Source: Hyphomicrobiales bacterium
GTDB lineage: Bacteria; Pseudomonadota; Alphaproteobacteria; Rhizobiales; Rhizobiaceae
DNA: 64,000 nt
Assembly: GCA_017305925.1 (NCBI GenBank)
Contig: JAFKJW010000192.1
Span: forward strand, 1 to 64,000
Reading direction: 5' to 3'
Position numbers and translations under genes: made by a program. Shown one piece after another: positions 18,499-28,740 of this stretch; the first letter of the stretch is position 1, and each line of letters begins with the position of its first letter. The notes below the pieces were generated by a model. It ran no database searches, was not told the origin of the DNA, and saw only the letters and a program-made list of their open reading frames with translations.

Positions 18499-19230
18499 TC
18501 AGCGTTTCAGCAGCATCGCTCCGGCCTTGCGGCGGACCGCCGCGTCGAGCGCGCTCCAGTCGGCGAGCAGGCTTTTGGGAAAGCGGTAGATGAGGCTGAG
18601 GTCGTCGCCGACCTCGATATCCCGCTCGCAGGGCGCCAGCGCTTCCTCCGCCGCCGATCCCGAAAGACAGCGCGCCACGTAGGGCGCCCGGCCGGCCGCT
18701 TCCGGGCCGACCACGAGCGTTTCGTTGAGATAGCCCGACTTTTCGCTGAAAGCATAGAGGCGGGTGCCGGCCGGGCCCGGCGCCGGGGGCTCGACGACGA
18801 GGGATTTGTAGATCGGCTCGAAACGGCCGCTCATGTCGCGCGACATGATCTTCGGTTCGAACGAAACGAACAGGATCGACTTGCTGTTGTCGGAATTGTT
18901 GAAGGCGGCGCTCGCCTCGCGGCTGTAGCCGTCCAGTTGCGGCCATCGCCAATAAAGGTCGAGCCGCCCCGTCACTCCGTCCACGCGCTGGCGGTCGAAG
19001 CGGATTTCGTTTTCCGGAACGCGGATCACATTGTTGCCGATGACGATTTCACGGGCCGTGCGAACGTCGGTGTTGCCACCCATGGAGATGGATGCGCCGT
19101 AGAACTTTCCCGCGATGCTGATGGCGGCCGAAAGCGCCGCCAGGACGCCGAAGATATAGAAAACCCGGCGCATGAAGCGCGTGTTGACCACGCTGAGCTC
19201 GGTCTGCGCCTCGGCGGCTGCATGCGTCAT
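18499..19230 (-). CDS. membrane-anchored protein of unknown function
   Basis: 243 residues with one N-terminal transmembrane segment (RVFYIFGVLAALSAAISIAG, about 20-40) and a large presumably periplasmic domain containing two Cys (ARCLSGS and APCERDI). I recognise no enzyme motif. The start at 19230 puts the membrane segment at the usual distance; upstream open frame is basic and low-complexity. It is divergent from the small membrane protein at 19333. Confidence 0.72.
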   Translation of the reverse strand: MTHAAAEAQTELSVVNTRFMRRVFYIFGVLAALSAAISIAGKFYGASISMGGNTDVRTAREIVIGNNVIRVPENEIRFDRQRVDGVTGRLDLYWRWPQLDGYSREASAAFNNSDNSKSILFVSFEPKIMSRDMSGRFEPIYKSLVVEPPAPGPAGTRLYAFSEKSGYLNETLVVGPEAAGRAPYVARCLSGSAAEEALAPCERDIEVGDDLSLIYRFPKSLLADWSALDAAVRRKAGAMLLKR

Positions 19231-19314
19231 CGGATCGTCACCCGTGCCGTATCGGCACATTTTCGCGCGGCATGGAACTTGCCGTGTGCCTTCCGGACCA
19301 CTCTGCGAATTTAT

Positions 19315-19332
19315 GGTAAACGGCCGGTAAAC
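19315..19332. promoter_or_regulatory. direct repeat GGTAAAC x2 in divergent gap
   Basis: GGTAAAC at 19315-19321 and 19326-19332, 11 bases apart (one helical turn), immediately before ATG 19333. Such spacing is typical of a binding site for a dimer in tandem orientation; no regulator is implied by context. Confidence 0.3.
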
Positions 19333-19659
19333 ATGGACGCCGTCACGGCTTTCGCCTTCGTCTTTCTGGTCGGCCTGTGCGCCGCCGGACTGGCGGGGTC
19401 GCTCATGCAGATCGCCAGCGGCCGAACGATCGGCTTCGTCGAGCCCTTCGTCTCGCGCGGCCATCTTGCCCGATCGATCCTGGCTGCGTTTGCCGCCGGT
19501 CCGCTGATGCTCGGCAACGACGCGCTGCGGGCACGTCAGGAAAAGCGGGCCGGCACGGCGGCCCTGGCGGCAGTTGCCGCCCTCGCCGTCGTCTGGTGCA
19601 GCGCGACGGGCATCGTCGTCATGGAGATTGCGCTGAGGCTCTGCGCGCGCGTAGGCTAG
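19333..19659 (+). CDS. small integral membrane protein
   Basis: 108 residues with three hydrophobic stretches (about 4-25, 46-62 and 73-100). Not recognised; small membrane proteins of this kind are conserved in rhizobia without known function. ATG 19333 has no Shine-Dalgarno and follows a GGTAAAC repeat, so it may be leaderless. It precedes the gamma-carbonic anhydrase by 24 bp. Confidence 0.6.
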   Translation: MDAVTAFAFVFLVGLCAAGLAGSLMQIASGRTIGFVEPFVSRGHLARSILAAFAAGPLMLGNDALRARQEKRAGTAALAAVAALAVVWCSATGIVVMEIALRLCARVG

Positions 19660-19683
19660 ACGGCGTCAAGGAAGGAGTCCGAC

Positions 19684-20223
19684 ATGCCGCTATACGCACT
19701 GGACGGCGTCGAGCCGGAACTGGCGGACGCCGCCAGCATCTGGATCGCGCCGGACGCATCCGTCATCGGCCGGGTGGTCGTCGGCAGGGACGTCGGCATC
19801 TGGTTCGGCGCCGCGCTGCGCGGCGACACGGAGCCGATCCGCATCGGCGACGGCACCAACGTGCAGGAACATACGATCATGCACACCGACGCGGGCTTTC
19901 CGCTGGAGATCGGCAAGGGCTGCACGGTCGGCCATCGCGCCCTGCTGCACGGCTGCACCATCGGCGACAACAGCCTGATCGGCATGGGCGCGATCGTGCT
20001 GAACGGCGCGCGGATCGGCAGCAATTGCCTGGTGGGCGCCGGAGCGCTCGTCACGGAGCGCAAGGAGTTTCCCGACAATTCGCTGATCGTCGGCTCGCCG
20101 GCCAGGGTCGTCCGCACGCTGGACGCAGAGGCCGTGGAGCGCTTGCGCTGGTCGGCCCGGCACTACATGGAGAATGCCCGGCGCTTCAAGGCGGGCCTGA
20201 AGCCGCTGCCTTCGGCGACGTAG
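19684..20223 (+). CDS. gamma-carbonic anhydrase family protein
   Basis: Left-handed beta-helix protein of 179 residues of the YrdA/PaaY type. The three metal His ligands are visible in QEHTIMHTD and VGHRALLHG, with the trimer-interface Arg in ALRGDTEPI and Asp-Gln in GDGTNVQEH. Some members hydrate CO2 and others act on thioesters. A GGAG-like site precedes the ATG. It lies 24 bp after a small membrane protein and ends 4 bp before the convergent lipoprotein gene. Confidence 0.9.
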   Translation: MPLYALDGVEPELADAASIWIAPDASVIGRVVVGRDVGIWFGAALRGDTEPIRIGDGTNVQEHTIMHTDAGFPLEIGKGCTVGHRALLHGCTIGDNSLIGMGAIVLNGARIGSNCLVGAGALVTERKEFPDNSLIVGSPARVVRTLDAEAVERLRWSARHYMENARRFKAGLKPLPSAT

Positions 20224-20227
20224 GGCG

Positions 20228-21403
20228 CTATCCGCCGACGGCGATCGTCACCACCTTGAGCGGCGTCGTGATGATGATGTCCGCGGCCTTGGTCACGACG
20301 CCGCCGATGCCGGCCGTCAACTGGCCGACCTTGTCGGAGAACTGCTCGTTGCTGGTCGCCAGCGAATCGCCGCTGCCGTTCAGCCTCTGCCCCAGCAGCC
20401 TCACCAGCACGGGATTGTCGGCGAACTTGGAATGGTTGAGCCGGTCGCCGCTGGCGATCGCCGAGACGTTGACGACCACCACGCCGAGCTGCGCCAGATC
20501 CTTGGCGTCCCCGTAGTCGCCGACGCGCGGCTTGTTGCCGGCGAGCAGGCGCGAGATCAGCAGGGCGCGGTCGTCGCCGGACAGCATGACGACGAACGGT
20601 TTTCTCGGCTTTCCGTAGCGGGCCATCTGCGACTTGAATACGTCTATGTCGATATCCGGGGAGGCGAGCAGCACGTCGCCCAGCCGCCCGTCCAGATCCT
20701 TGTCGTGGGTGATGGCGAGCTGGCGCAGCGCCTCCATCGTGACCCAGTTGCCCATGGAGTGGGCGATGATGTCGACACGCTTGGCGCCCGCGGCGACGAG
20801 CATCCGCAGCGTCGCCTCGAGGCGGTCGCGCGCGATTGTGGCCGAGTTCGTGTCGTAGAAATAATCGGTGATGCTGCCGGCCGAAGCCCAGCTGAAAAGT
20901 ACCGGCGTGCCCTGGTAGTCGGCGTCGTGGACGAGCTGCGTCATGCGATAGACGGCGTCGTCGAAGCGCGTGTTGAAGCCGTGGATGAAGATCAGCGCCC
21001 GCCCGTCATGCCGCGCCAGATCGGCGCGCAGCGCGGCCTTGAAGCTCTCGGGATCGTAGGCCGTGACGGACGTCGCCGTGAAAAATTTGGCCGGATTGGC
21101 CTTCTTGCCGCTCGGCCGCTCGATGGCGCCGATCTTGTGGATCGCCGGCACGGTGATGCCGATCTTGACGAGCCCGAGCTCCGCTGCCCGCCCGCCGCTG
21201 TAGACCTCGCGCTTGTCTGATGCGGCGGAGCGCGTCGTCGCGACGAAGATATCGTGCTTGCCGGCAATCGCGCCGGCCGCGGCGGGAACCGATGTCTCCT
21301 TCAGCAGCTCATGGGCATGACGACCGCCTCCGCCGCATCCCGAAAGGGCGGCGACGACAAGCAAGACGTGCAGCCAGAGGAAAGGTCGAGCGTGCCCATA
21401 CAC
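20228..21403 (-). CDS. alpha/beta hydrolase lipoprotein (DUF900)
   Basis: 391 residues beginning with a lipoprotein signal (LLVVAALSGCGGGG, lipobox LSGC, Cys23), so anchored to a membrane on the periplasmic side. The DUF900 alpha/beta-hydrolase core has FIHGFNTRFDDAVYR (oxyanion region) and the nucleophile elbow IIAHSMGNW with Ser. LLASPDIDIDVF follows. Family substrates are unknown. The C-terminus is a hydrophobic valine-rich tail (KVVTIAVGG). Confidence 0.85.
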   Translation of the reverse strand: MYGHARPFLWLHVLLVVAALSGCGGGGRHAHELLKETSVPAAAGAIAGKHDIFVATTRSAASDKREVYSGGRAAELGLVKIGITVPAIHKIGAIERPSGKKANPAKFFTATSVTAYDPESFKAALRADLARHDGRALIFIHGFNTRFDDAVYRMTQLVHDADYQGTPVLFSWASAGSITDYFYDTNSATIARDRLEATLRMLVAAGAKRVDIIAHSMGNWVTMEALRQLAITHDKDLDGRLGDVLLASPDIDIDVFKSQMARYGKPRKPFVVMLSGDDRALLISRLLAGNKPRVGDYGDAKDLAQLGVVVVNVSAIASGDRLNHSKFADNPVLVRLLGQRLNGSGDSLATSNEQFSDKVGQLTAGIGGVVTKAADIIITTPLKVVTIAVGG

Positions 21404-21501
21404 GAGCGGAAGTTCCGTTGACCGTCGCTGATACCCCGCTTCCTGGCAGGGGTCCAGACGGGGAATCGGATATGCTAGATTGCGAGGGCGAGGAGAAGTC
21501 C

Positions 21502-22038
21502 ATGGCCGACCAGGTCTACATCATTCTGTTCCGGGGAATCGGCGGCGCCACGCAGCTTCCCACGGCACCGCTCAGGGAAGCGCTGGTCGGGGCCGGGTTT
21601 CGCAACGTCGCGACCTACATCAACAGCGGCAACGTGGTGCTGCGCACCGACATGCCGCGCGATGCGATGCTGGAACGGGTGGCGGCGCTCTGCGCGGAGC
21701 GTTTCGGCTTCCGCAAGGAGATCTATGCACCCTCGCTCGGCGAATGGACGGAAGCGGTGGCCCGATGCCCCTTCACGCCCAGTCAGGGCAAGGACCTGCA
21801 CATCGCATGGCTCGCCGCCACGCCGGCGCCCGCCCGCCTCGATGCCTTGCGGGCGCTTGCCGTGCCGGGCGAGGGGATCGAGGTGATCGGCAACATTGCC
21901 TATCTGCACACGCCGGGAGGCGTGTCGCATTCGAAGCTCGGCGTGAAGTTCGACAAGGGCGTGGGGGTGCCCAACACCGCGCGCAACTGGAACACGGCGC
22001 TGAAGCTGCGCGATCTCGGCGAGGCCGCCGCGCGCTGA
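21502..22038 (+). CDS. DUF1697 family protein
   Basis: 178 residues matching DUF1697, starting MADQVYIILFRGIGG with the conserved YINSGNVV near residue 40 and NTARNWNTALKL near the C-terminus. GAGGAGAAG lies 8-10 bases before ATG 21502. The family is cytoplasmic with no established role. It is divergent from the lipoprotein hydrolase. Confidence 0.85.
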   Translation: MADQVYIILFRGIGGATQLPTAPLREALVGAGFRNVATYINSGNVVLRTDMPRDAMLERVAALCAERFGFRKEIYAPSLGEWTEAVARCPFTPSQGKDLHIAWLAATPAPARLDALRALAVPGEGIEVIGNIAYLHTPGGVSHSKLGVKFDKGVGVPNTARNWNTALKLRDLGEAAAR

Positions 22039-22364
22039 CCGGTCCGCGGCGGCGGGCCGCGCAATGCTGCCATGCGGCGTTTCCGTGTTGCATTGCGGCG
22101 TAAACTCATCCATATGCAGGGGCGTAGGCGCTTGGGCCGGGTTTCCGGCTTTCCCTCAGTGGACTGGTTGCGTCTCCGTCATCACCGCCCGAAAGGACGG
22201 CGCATGGCGAAAGCCCCGGAGGCAAGGAGCAGCCGGGCACGACAGCGCAACCGTGCAGGTGGCAGAGGCCGCCCGCCGACTCGTCGTTCATCCTGATAAA
22301 TACCGCGGCGGAAGCGCTCCGCCGCTCATTGCGCGTGGCTTGGAGCCCGCAGAAAAGAAAAACT
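22039..22364 (+). promoter_or_regulatory. 326-bp leader region of the DEAD-box helicase gene
   Basis: No credible gene is seen here. A perfect 8-bp hairpin, GCGGCGGA (22305-22312) with TCCGCCGC (22318-22325), sits about 40 bases before the helicase start and has no U-run, so it is more likely a leader structure than a terminator. RNA-helicase genes often have long regulated leaders. A 30-codon ORF at 22204 looks like random basic sequence. Confidence 0.35.
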
Positions 22365-23504
<1,140 letters not shown>

Positions 23505-23973
23505 GGCTTCCCGTCGCCGCCGACCACCTGGGCGAGCCCGATCCGATGCGCCAGCCGGTCGGCGAAGGCGCCGCCGTGGACGAGGCGGATCGCCGTGCCC
23601 GGCCCCAGCGCGACGCCAGGCCGCAGCATAGGCAGGGCCAGCGCAAGCCGGCAAACCGGCCGGCCGGAAACGGCCCGTCGCGGGCGGGCGAGGCGGCATC
23701 CGCCGATGCCGCGCATGCGCATCGCAAACATGCAGGCTCGGCAAAGCCGCGTCCGGAGGGCGGCAAGCCTTTCCGCCGCAGGCGGCGCGGCCCCGCGGCG
23801 GGCCGCAGCAAGGCGCCCCGCGCGGCCTGACCCGCGAGGACGACCGGAGCTGCCGCGTCCCGATCCGCGGCAGCTTCCGGACGACGGTTTCCGTTTTCGC
23901 CGGTCTTGCCTCGATCGTGCTCTTGCAACCGGCGGCCGGGCTTTCTACCGTTTGTGGAAGGAGAGGAAAATCC

Positions 23974-25008
23974 ATGTCTGGCTCGGTCATCGATGCGATC
24001 GGAAACACGCCGCTCATCCGGTTGCGACGAGCCTCGGAGGAGACGGGATGCGAGATCCTGGGGAAAGCCGAGTTCATGAATCCCGGGCAGTCCGTGAAGG
24101 ACCGGGCCGGGCTTTTCATCATCCGTGATGCCGAGCGGCGCGGGTTGCTCCGGCCGGGCAGCGCCGTCGTGGAAGGAACCGCGGGCAACACCGGCATAGG
24201 ATTGACGCTCGTGGCCAAGGCGCTCGGCTACCGCACCGTCATCGTCATTCCCGAGACGCAGAGCCAGGAGAAGAAGGACGCCCTGCGCCTGCTCGGCGCC
24301 GAACTCATCGAGGTGCCGGCGGTCCCCTACAGGGATCCCAACAACTATGTGAAGCTGTCGGGGCGGCTGGCGGAAGATCTGGCCAGGAACGATCCGAACG
24401 GCGCGATCTGGGCGAACCAGTTCGATAACCTCGCCAACCGGGACGGGCACGCGCGCACGACGGCCGAGGAAATCTGGCGCGACACGGGCGGCAGGATCGA
24501 CGGCTTCGTTTCCGCGGTCGGCACCGGCGGCACGCTGGCCGGCGTGGCCGCCGGGCTGCGCGACAGGAGCAGGGACGTCAAGGTCGCGCTTGCCGACCCG
24601 CTGGGCGCCGCGCTCCACAGCTTCTACACGACGGGCGTGCTGAAGGCGGAAGGCAACTCGATCACGGAAGGCATCGGGCAGGGCCGCATCACGGCCAACC
24701 TCGACGGCTTTACGCCCGACTTCTCCTTCCAGATCCCGGACGATGAAGCGCTGCCGATTATCTTCGGGCTCGTACAGGAGGAGGGGCTGTGCCTCGGCGG
24801 CTCGACCGGCATCAACATCGCCGGCGCGATTCGCCTCGCCCGCGAGCTCGGCCCGGGGCATACGATCGTGACGATCCTCTGCGACCACGGAACCCGCTAT
24901 CAGTCGAAGCTGTTCAATCCGGGCTTCCTGAGGACGAAGGACCTGCCGGTTCCCGAATGGCTGGAGAAAAAGGCCGATATTCCCGTGCCGTTCGAGAAAG
25001 CATCCTGA
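23974..25008 (+). CDS. cysK: cysteine synthase A
   Basis: PLP-dependent O-acetylserine sulfhydrylase of 344 residues. The PLP Lys is in NPGQSVKDRAGLF, the substrate loop is EGTAGNTGIG, and the phosphate cup is SAVGTGGTLAG. The C-terminal extension (residues 300-344) is longer than in E. coli CysK and typical of a second alphaproteobacterial group. GGAGAGG precedes ATG 23974. TGA overlaps the ATG of the next gene (TGATG), implying coupling. Uses the product of CysE encoded at 17343. Confidence 0.93.
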   Translation: MSGSVIDAIGNTPLIRLRRASEETGCEILGKAEFMNPGQSVKDRAGLFIIRDAERRGLLRPGSAVVEGTAGNTGIGLTLVAKALGYRTVIVIPETQSQEKKDALRLLGAELIEVPAVPYRDPNNYVKLSGRLAEDLARNDPNGAIWANQFDNLANRDGHARTTAEEIWRDTGGRIDGFVSAVGTGGTLAGVAAGLRDRSRDVKVALADPLGAALHSFYTTGVLKAEGNSITEGIGQGRITANLDGFTPDFSFQIPDDEALPIIFGLVQEEGLCLGGSTGINIAGAIRLARELGPGHTIVTILCDHGTRYQSKLFNPGFLRTKDLPVPEWLEKKADIPVPFEKAS

Positions 25009-25748
25009 TGTCTTCGACGGAAATCCTGTTTCGCGAGGACAGCTACCTGCGCGAGGCCGAAGCGACGGTGATCGGCGTCACCGATACGGGCGGCCTGCTG
25101 CTCGACCGGACGATCTTCTACGCAGCCTCGGGCGGACAGCCCGGCGATACCGGACGGATCGTGTCGGAAAGCGACGCGAGCGTGGATATAGCAAGCACGG
25201 TCACGGGTGCGACCAAGGACGAGATCGTCCATGTGCCCGCGCCCGGCGTGCCGGCCTTGACGGTCGGCGACCGCGTGCGCCTCGCCATCGACTGGGAGCG
25301 CCGCTACCGGCTCATGCGCATGCATACCGCCTGCCATATTCTGACGGTCGTCTGCTCCTATCCGATCACCGGAGCCGCCGTGGCGGAGGATGATTCGCGT
25401 GTCGACTTCGACATCCCCGATGCGGGCCTGGACAAGGAGACGGTGACGCGGCGCCTGATGGAACTGGTCGAGGCCGACCATCCGGTCTTCACGCGCTGGA
25501 TCACCGACGCCGAGCTTGCCGCCAATCCGGGCCTCGTGAAATCGAAGCATGTCCGGCCGCCGACGGGGACGGGTCGGATCCGGCTGGTCTGCATCGGCGA
25601 AGGCGAGGGCGTGGACAGCCAGCCTTGCGGAGGCACGCATGTGCGGCGCACCTCCGAGGTGGGACAGATCCATATCGGAAAGATCGAGAAGAAAGGCCGC
25701 GAGAACCGCCGCTTCCGGCTGCGTTTCGGCCCCCTTCCGGCAAATTGA
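25008..25748 (+). CDS. alanyl-tRNA editing protein (AlaX type)
   Basis: Free-standing homologue of the AlaRS editing domain, 246 residues, predicted to deacylate Ser- or Gly-tRNA(Ala). The Zn site is visible as HTACH (near residue 106) and CGGTH (near 206). FYAASGGQPGDTG is the AlaRS-editing N-terminal motif. It overlaps cysK by one base (TGATG) and precedes the sulfurtransferase by 9 bp. The operon with cysK and sseA is common in rhizobia. Confidence 0.92.
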   Translation: MSSTEILFREDSYLREAEATVIGVTDTGGLLLDRTIFYAASGGQPGDTGRIVSESDASVDIASTVTGATKDEIVHVPAPGVPALTVGDRVRLAIDWERRYRLMRMHTACHILTVVCSYPITGAAVAEDDSRVDFDIPDAGLDKETVTRRLMELVEADHPVFTRWITDAELAANPGLVKSKHVRPPTGTGRIRLVCIGEGEGVDSQPCGGTHVRRTSEVGQIHIGKIEKKGRENRRFRLRFGPLPAN

Positions 25749-25757
25749 GGTCACTGG

Positions 25758-26609
25758 ATGAGCGAACGCGGCCCCTTCATCGTCGACGCGGACTGGTTGC
25801 AGGCCAATCTGCGCAAACCCGGCCTCTCGATCGTCGATGCCTCCTGGTATCTTCCGGCGCAGCAGCGGAATACCCGGGAGGAATATGGCCAGGCGCATAT
25901 CCCGGGAGCCGTGTTCTTCGATCAGGATCTCGTCGTCGATCCCGATTCGGATCTGCCGCACACGCTGCCGGCGCCCCAGCTCTTCGCACAGTTCGCGAGC
26001 GCGATGGGCATTTCGGCCGAGGACACGATCGTCGTCTATGACGGCCCCGGCCTCTTCTCCGCTCCGAGGGTCTGGTGGATGTTCAGGACCATGGGAGCCG
26101 AAGACGTGAAGGTGCTCGACGGCGGCTTCGACCGGTGGAAGGCCGAGGGCCGTCCGGTCACGAACGAGTCCACGAAAATCGCGCCTTGTGTCTTCACGCC
26201 GCGCTTCGACGCCGAAAGCGTCGCTTCCCTTGACGACATGCGCGCCGTCGTGGCCGGCGGCGGACGCCAGATTGCCGATGCGAGGCCCGCCGGACGGTTC
26301 GCGGGGAACGAGCCCGAGCCCCGTCCGGGCGTCCGTGCAGGCCACATGCCCGGCGCCCGGAACGTGCCAGCGGCGTCGCTCGGCGAGAACGGCCATCTGC
26401 TGCCGCTGGACGCCCTGCGCGCGAAGCTGGAGGCCGCAGGGCTGGACCTTTCGCGGCCCGTGGTCACCTCCTGCGGATCGGGGGTGACGGCGGCGGTCGT
26501 CACGCTGGCGCTGCAATCGCTCGGCCATACGGACAACAAGCTCTATGACGGTTCCTGGACCGAGTGGGGCAGCCGTACCGACACGCCGGTCGCCACCGGC
26601 GGGGAGTGA
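25758..26609 (+). CDS. sseA: 3-mercaptopyruvate sulfurtransferase
   Basis: Two-rhodanese-domain enzyme of 283 residues transferring sulfur from 3-mercaptopyruvate to cyanide or thiols. The active-site loop CGSGVTA near residue 238 carries Cys and the Gly-Ser-Gly-Val-Thr signature of MST rather than thiosulfate sulfurtransferase. The first rhodanese domain is inactive (VYDGPGLFSAPR). GAGGT precedes ATG 25758. Operon partner of cysK and alaX. Confidence 0.92.
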   Translation: MSERGPFIVDADWLQANLRKPGLSIVDASWYLPAQQRNTREEYGQAHIPGAVFFDQDLVVDPDSDLPHTLPAPQLFAQFASAMGISAEDTIVVYDGPGLFSAPRVWWMFRTMGAEDVKVLDGGFDRWKAEGRPVTNESTKIAPCVFTPRFDAESVASLDDMRAVVAGGGRQIADARPAGRFAGNEPEPRPGVRAGHMPGARNVPAASLGENGHLLPLDALRAKLEAAGLDLSRPVVTSCGSGVTAAVVTLALQSLGHTDNKLYDGSWTEWGSRTDTPVATGGE

Positions 26610-26612
26610 CCC

Positions 26613-27176
26613 ATGGACCGGAAAGCCGATGCCGATTCCATCGAGGTGACGGTCACGTTCCTGGAGATGAAGGCCCCCCCGGCGCACTATCCGCCGCTGC
26701 CGCACAATCGCCAGCTCGCGCTTCTCAAGGCGCGGCGCATTCCCATCCACTTCTACCGCTATCTGGCCGACCGGGTCGGGCGAAAATGGCATTGGGTCAA
26801 TATTCTGCGCACGCCCGAGGCCGAACTGGAGGCCACGCTCTGGAAACCCGACCGCGACATCCGCGTCCTTTACCTGGACGGCGCACCGGCCGGCTTCTTC
26901 GACATCAAGCCGCAACTGCCCGAAACGGCCGACATCGCCTATTTCGGCATGATGGAGCATGTGCTGGGGCAGGGGATCGGCCGCTGGTTCCTCGGTGCCG
27001 CGGTCGAAGCCGCCTGGTCGCACGGGCCGAAAGCGGTCACGGTGCAGACCTGCACGCTCGACCATCCGGCCGCGCTGCCGCTCTACCAGAAGCTCGGCTT
27101 CTCGCCAGTCGGCCAGCAAAAGGAGATCGTGAAGCGCATGAGCTTCGCCGAGCGCTCCGAGAGCGTCATGCGCTGA
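26613..27176 (+). CDS. GNAT family N-acetyltransferase
   Basis: 187 residues. The acetyl-CoA-binding motif is VLGQGIGRWFLGAAVE (Q/R-x-x-G-x-G/A type, near residue 112), followed by TCTLDHPAALPLYQKLGF, typical of GNAT C-termini. The substrate is unknown. It starts 3 bp after sseA with GGGGAGTGA as ribosome binding site, so it is the last gene of the cysK operon. It is convergent with the PilZ gene. Confidence 0.87.
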   Translation: MDRKADADSIEVTVTFLEMKAPPAHYPPLPHNRQLALLKARRIPIHFYRYLADRVGRKWHWVNILRTPEAELEATLWKPDRDIRVLYLDGAPAGFFDIKPQLPETADIAYFGMMEHVLGQGIGRWFLGAAVEAAWSHGPKAVTVQTCTLDHPAALPLYQKLGFSPVGQQKEIVKRMSFAERSESVMR

Positions 27177-27204
27177 AGGCGGATGGCGGTGCCTGGGGCA
27201 GGCC

Positions 27205-27813
27205 TCAGGAATTGAACTCCGCGTCGAGCATTTCCGCCCGCTGCACCACCGCGAATTCGATGGCGATGCCTTCGTCGAAGTGGCGCACCACCTGCCCGCG
27301 CATCGAGCCGAGCACGACCTGGACGCCAAGCGCCGGCCGGACGTCGATTTCCACCGCCGCGCCCGACAGCGACAGGTCGATGATCCGGCATGGATACTGC
27401 CGGCCGTCGCTGAGGTGCAGGACGCTCATCGGATTGCGCGGGGTCGTGCGCTCGTGGCGGCGGTCTTCCGGCAGGTCGAGCTCGTGCTTGTTGGCGAGCC
27501 AGGTGAGCTGCGCGGCGATCTTGTCGCGCTTGCGCTCCGATGCGACGACGGTCATGGCGAAGCCGTCATGGAAGCGGCGGGTCACGACGCCCTCCACCCG
27601 GCCGATATGGTCGAGATAGGCGATCACCCTTTCCCCGGGCATGCCGGAGGCATCGCTGCGGATCGATACGCTTCCCGGCGACATGTCGACGACATTGCAG
27701 GAGTGCTCGCTCCGGTCCTCCAGCATGAAGCGCCCATAGACCTTGATCTTGACGCGCTGGAACTTCCGTCGCTCTTGACGTGACGGCGCGATATCGATCG
27801 CGGCAGCCTTCAT
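27205..27813 (-). CDS. tandem PilZ-domain protein (c-di-GMP receptor candidate)
   Basis: 202 residues with two PilZ modules. The first has RRKFQRVKIKVYGRF (RxxxR) and VDMSPGSVSI (D/NxSxxG-like); the second begins HERTTPRNPMSV with IDLSLSGAAVEID. The spacing of the first RxxxR to DxSxxG is normal, so c-di-GMP binding is plausible. AGAGGA lies 5 bases before ATG 27813. A GTTAACCTTTACGG motif sits about 65 bases upstream. Partner process unknown; motility or exopolysaccharide are typical. Confidence 0.88.
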   Translation of the reverse strand: MKAAAIDIAPSRQERRKFQRVKIKVYGRFMLEDRSEHSCNVVDMSPGSVSIRSDASGMPGERVIAYLDHIGRVEGVVTRRFHDGFAMTVVASERKRDKIAAQLTWLANKHELDLPEDRRHERTTPRNPMSVLHLSDGRQYPCRIIDLSLSGAAVEIDVRPALGVQVVLGSMRGQVVRHFDEGIAIEFAVVQRAEMLDAEFNS

Positions 27814-27947
27814 GGGATCCTCTGTGCCGGCAGCGGAATTGGATTCTGACACTGGCCGGACCCTATCACCGTAAAGGTTAACAATGCGGAAAGCGGGCCC
27901 GTTTCGGGGGCCTGCGCGCGGCGCTTTCAACACTGTCGGACGGGCCT

Positions 27948-28592
27948 CTAGTCCCGCTTTCCGCCGTCGAGCACGAGGAGGTGGCGGATGCGGCGGCCAC
28001 GGACGAGCGGCGGCGGTGCGTCGTCCCTGCGGGTGCGTTCCATGCGTGCGGGCGGATGCGGGACCGGAACCGCCGGACGGTTCTTGAGGAAGAGCGGATC
28101 GAGGTCGGGATCGACGACGCGGACGGTGCCGAGCGTCGCCGTCGTCACGGGCCTTGCACCGATCCAGTCCGGCCTCGTCCTCGGCGATACCGCGCCGAGG
28201 CATCTGGGATGCTCCAGTCCTCCGTCCAGCGGCAGCAATATGGCCTCGAAGCCGGCGCTGCGGCCGTCTTCGGCGGCGCCGTCGAACTCGAAGGACACGA
28301 CGGATTTGGCCATGAAGACGCTGTTGGTCAACCGCGAGACGAGGCGCCGGTCCGGGTCCCTCCAGAGCGAGGAGAAGCCGAAACCCTTCAGTTCGCGGCC
28401 GTAGACGGCGCAGAGCCGCGTGCCGGCGAGTCGAAACGTCGCTTCGCCCCGCCCGTCGCGCTCGAGGATGAACGTGTCGCCGAGCAGCTCCTTGATGTCG
28501 GCCGGCTCTATGTCGGTCCGCTTCGGCGCGGGGCGGCCTTGGCGCAGCCTGTCCCAATATTGGAACAGCTTCCAGGTTCCGTCCTGTATCAT
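27948..28592 (-). CDS. PAS domain-containing protein (PAS_5 family)
   Basis: 214 residues matching the PAS_5 family common in alphaproteobacteria: WKLFQYWDRLRQGRPAPKRTDI at the N-terminus, then a PAS-like core with FRLAGTRLCAVYGRELKG near residue 55. No kinase or cyclase output domain is present. Adjacent PilZ and PAS_5 genes are frequent in rhizobia. The C-terminal 40 residues are rich in Pro and Arg and probably disordered. Ligand and partner are unknown. Confidence 0.85.
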   Translation of the reverse strand: MIQDGTWKLFQYWDRLRQGRPAPKRTDIEPADIKELLGDTFILERDGRGEATFRLAGTRLCAVYGRELKGFGFSSLWRDPDRRLVSRLTNSVFMAKSVVSFEFDGAAEDGRSAGFEAILLPLDGGLEHPRCLGAVSPRTRPDWIGARPVTTATLGTVRVVDPDLDPLFLKNRPAVPVPHPPARMERTRRDDAPPPLVRGRRIRHLLVLDGGKRD

Positions 28593-28740
28593 TCTCGGTC
28601 ACTCCACCAGCCGGCGGTACGTCCAGCCCTCCGACCCCTCGGTTCTCGGCCCTCGGTCGACGCCTACATGGCTCATGAAGCAGGAGACGTGCCAGCACGA
28701 GGAAACGTTGTGCACGGCTCAGGGCCGTTAAGGTTAACAA

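Noticed and set aside
22204..22296. Small basic ORF before the helicase
   Set aside because: Composition is random Arg/Pro/Ala; it lacks a conserved pattern and overlaps a likely leader.
24900..27329. Open frame of about 800 codons on the minus strand
   Set aside because: It is antisense to cysK, alaX, sseA and the GNAT gene, which all have clear motifs. Long antisense frames are expected in GC-rich DNA.
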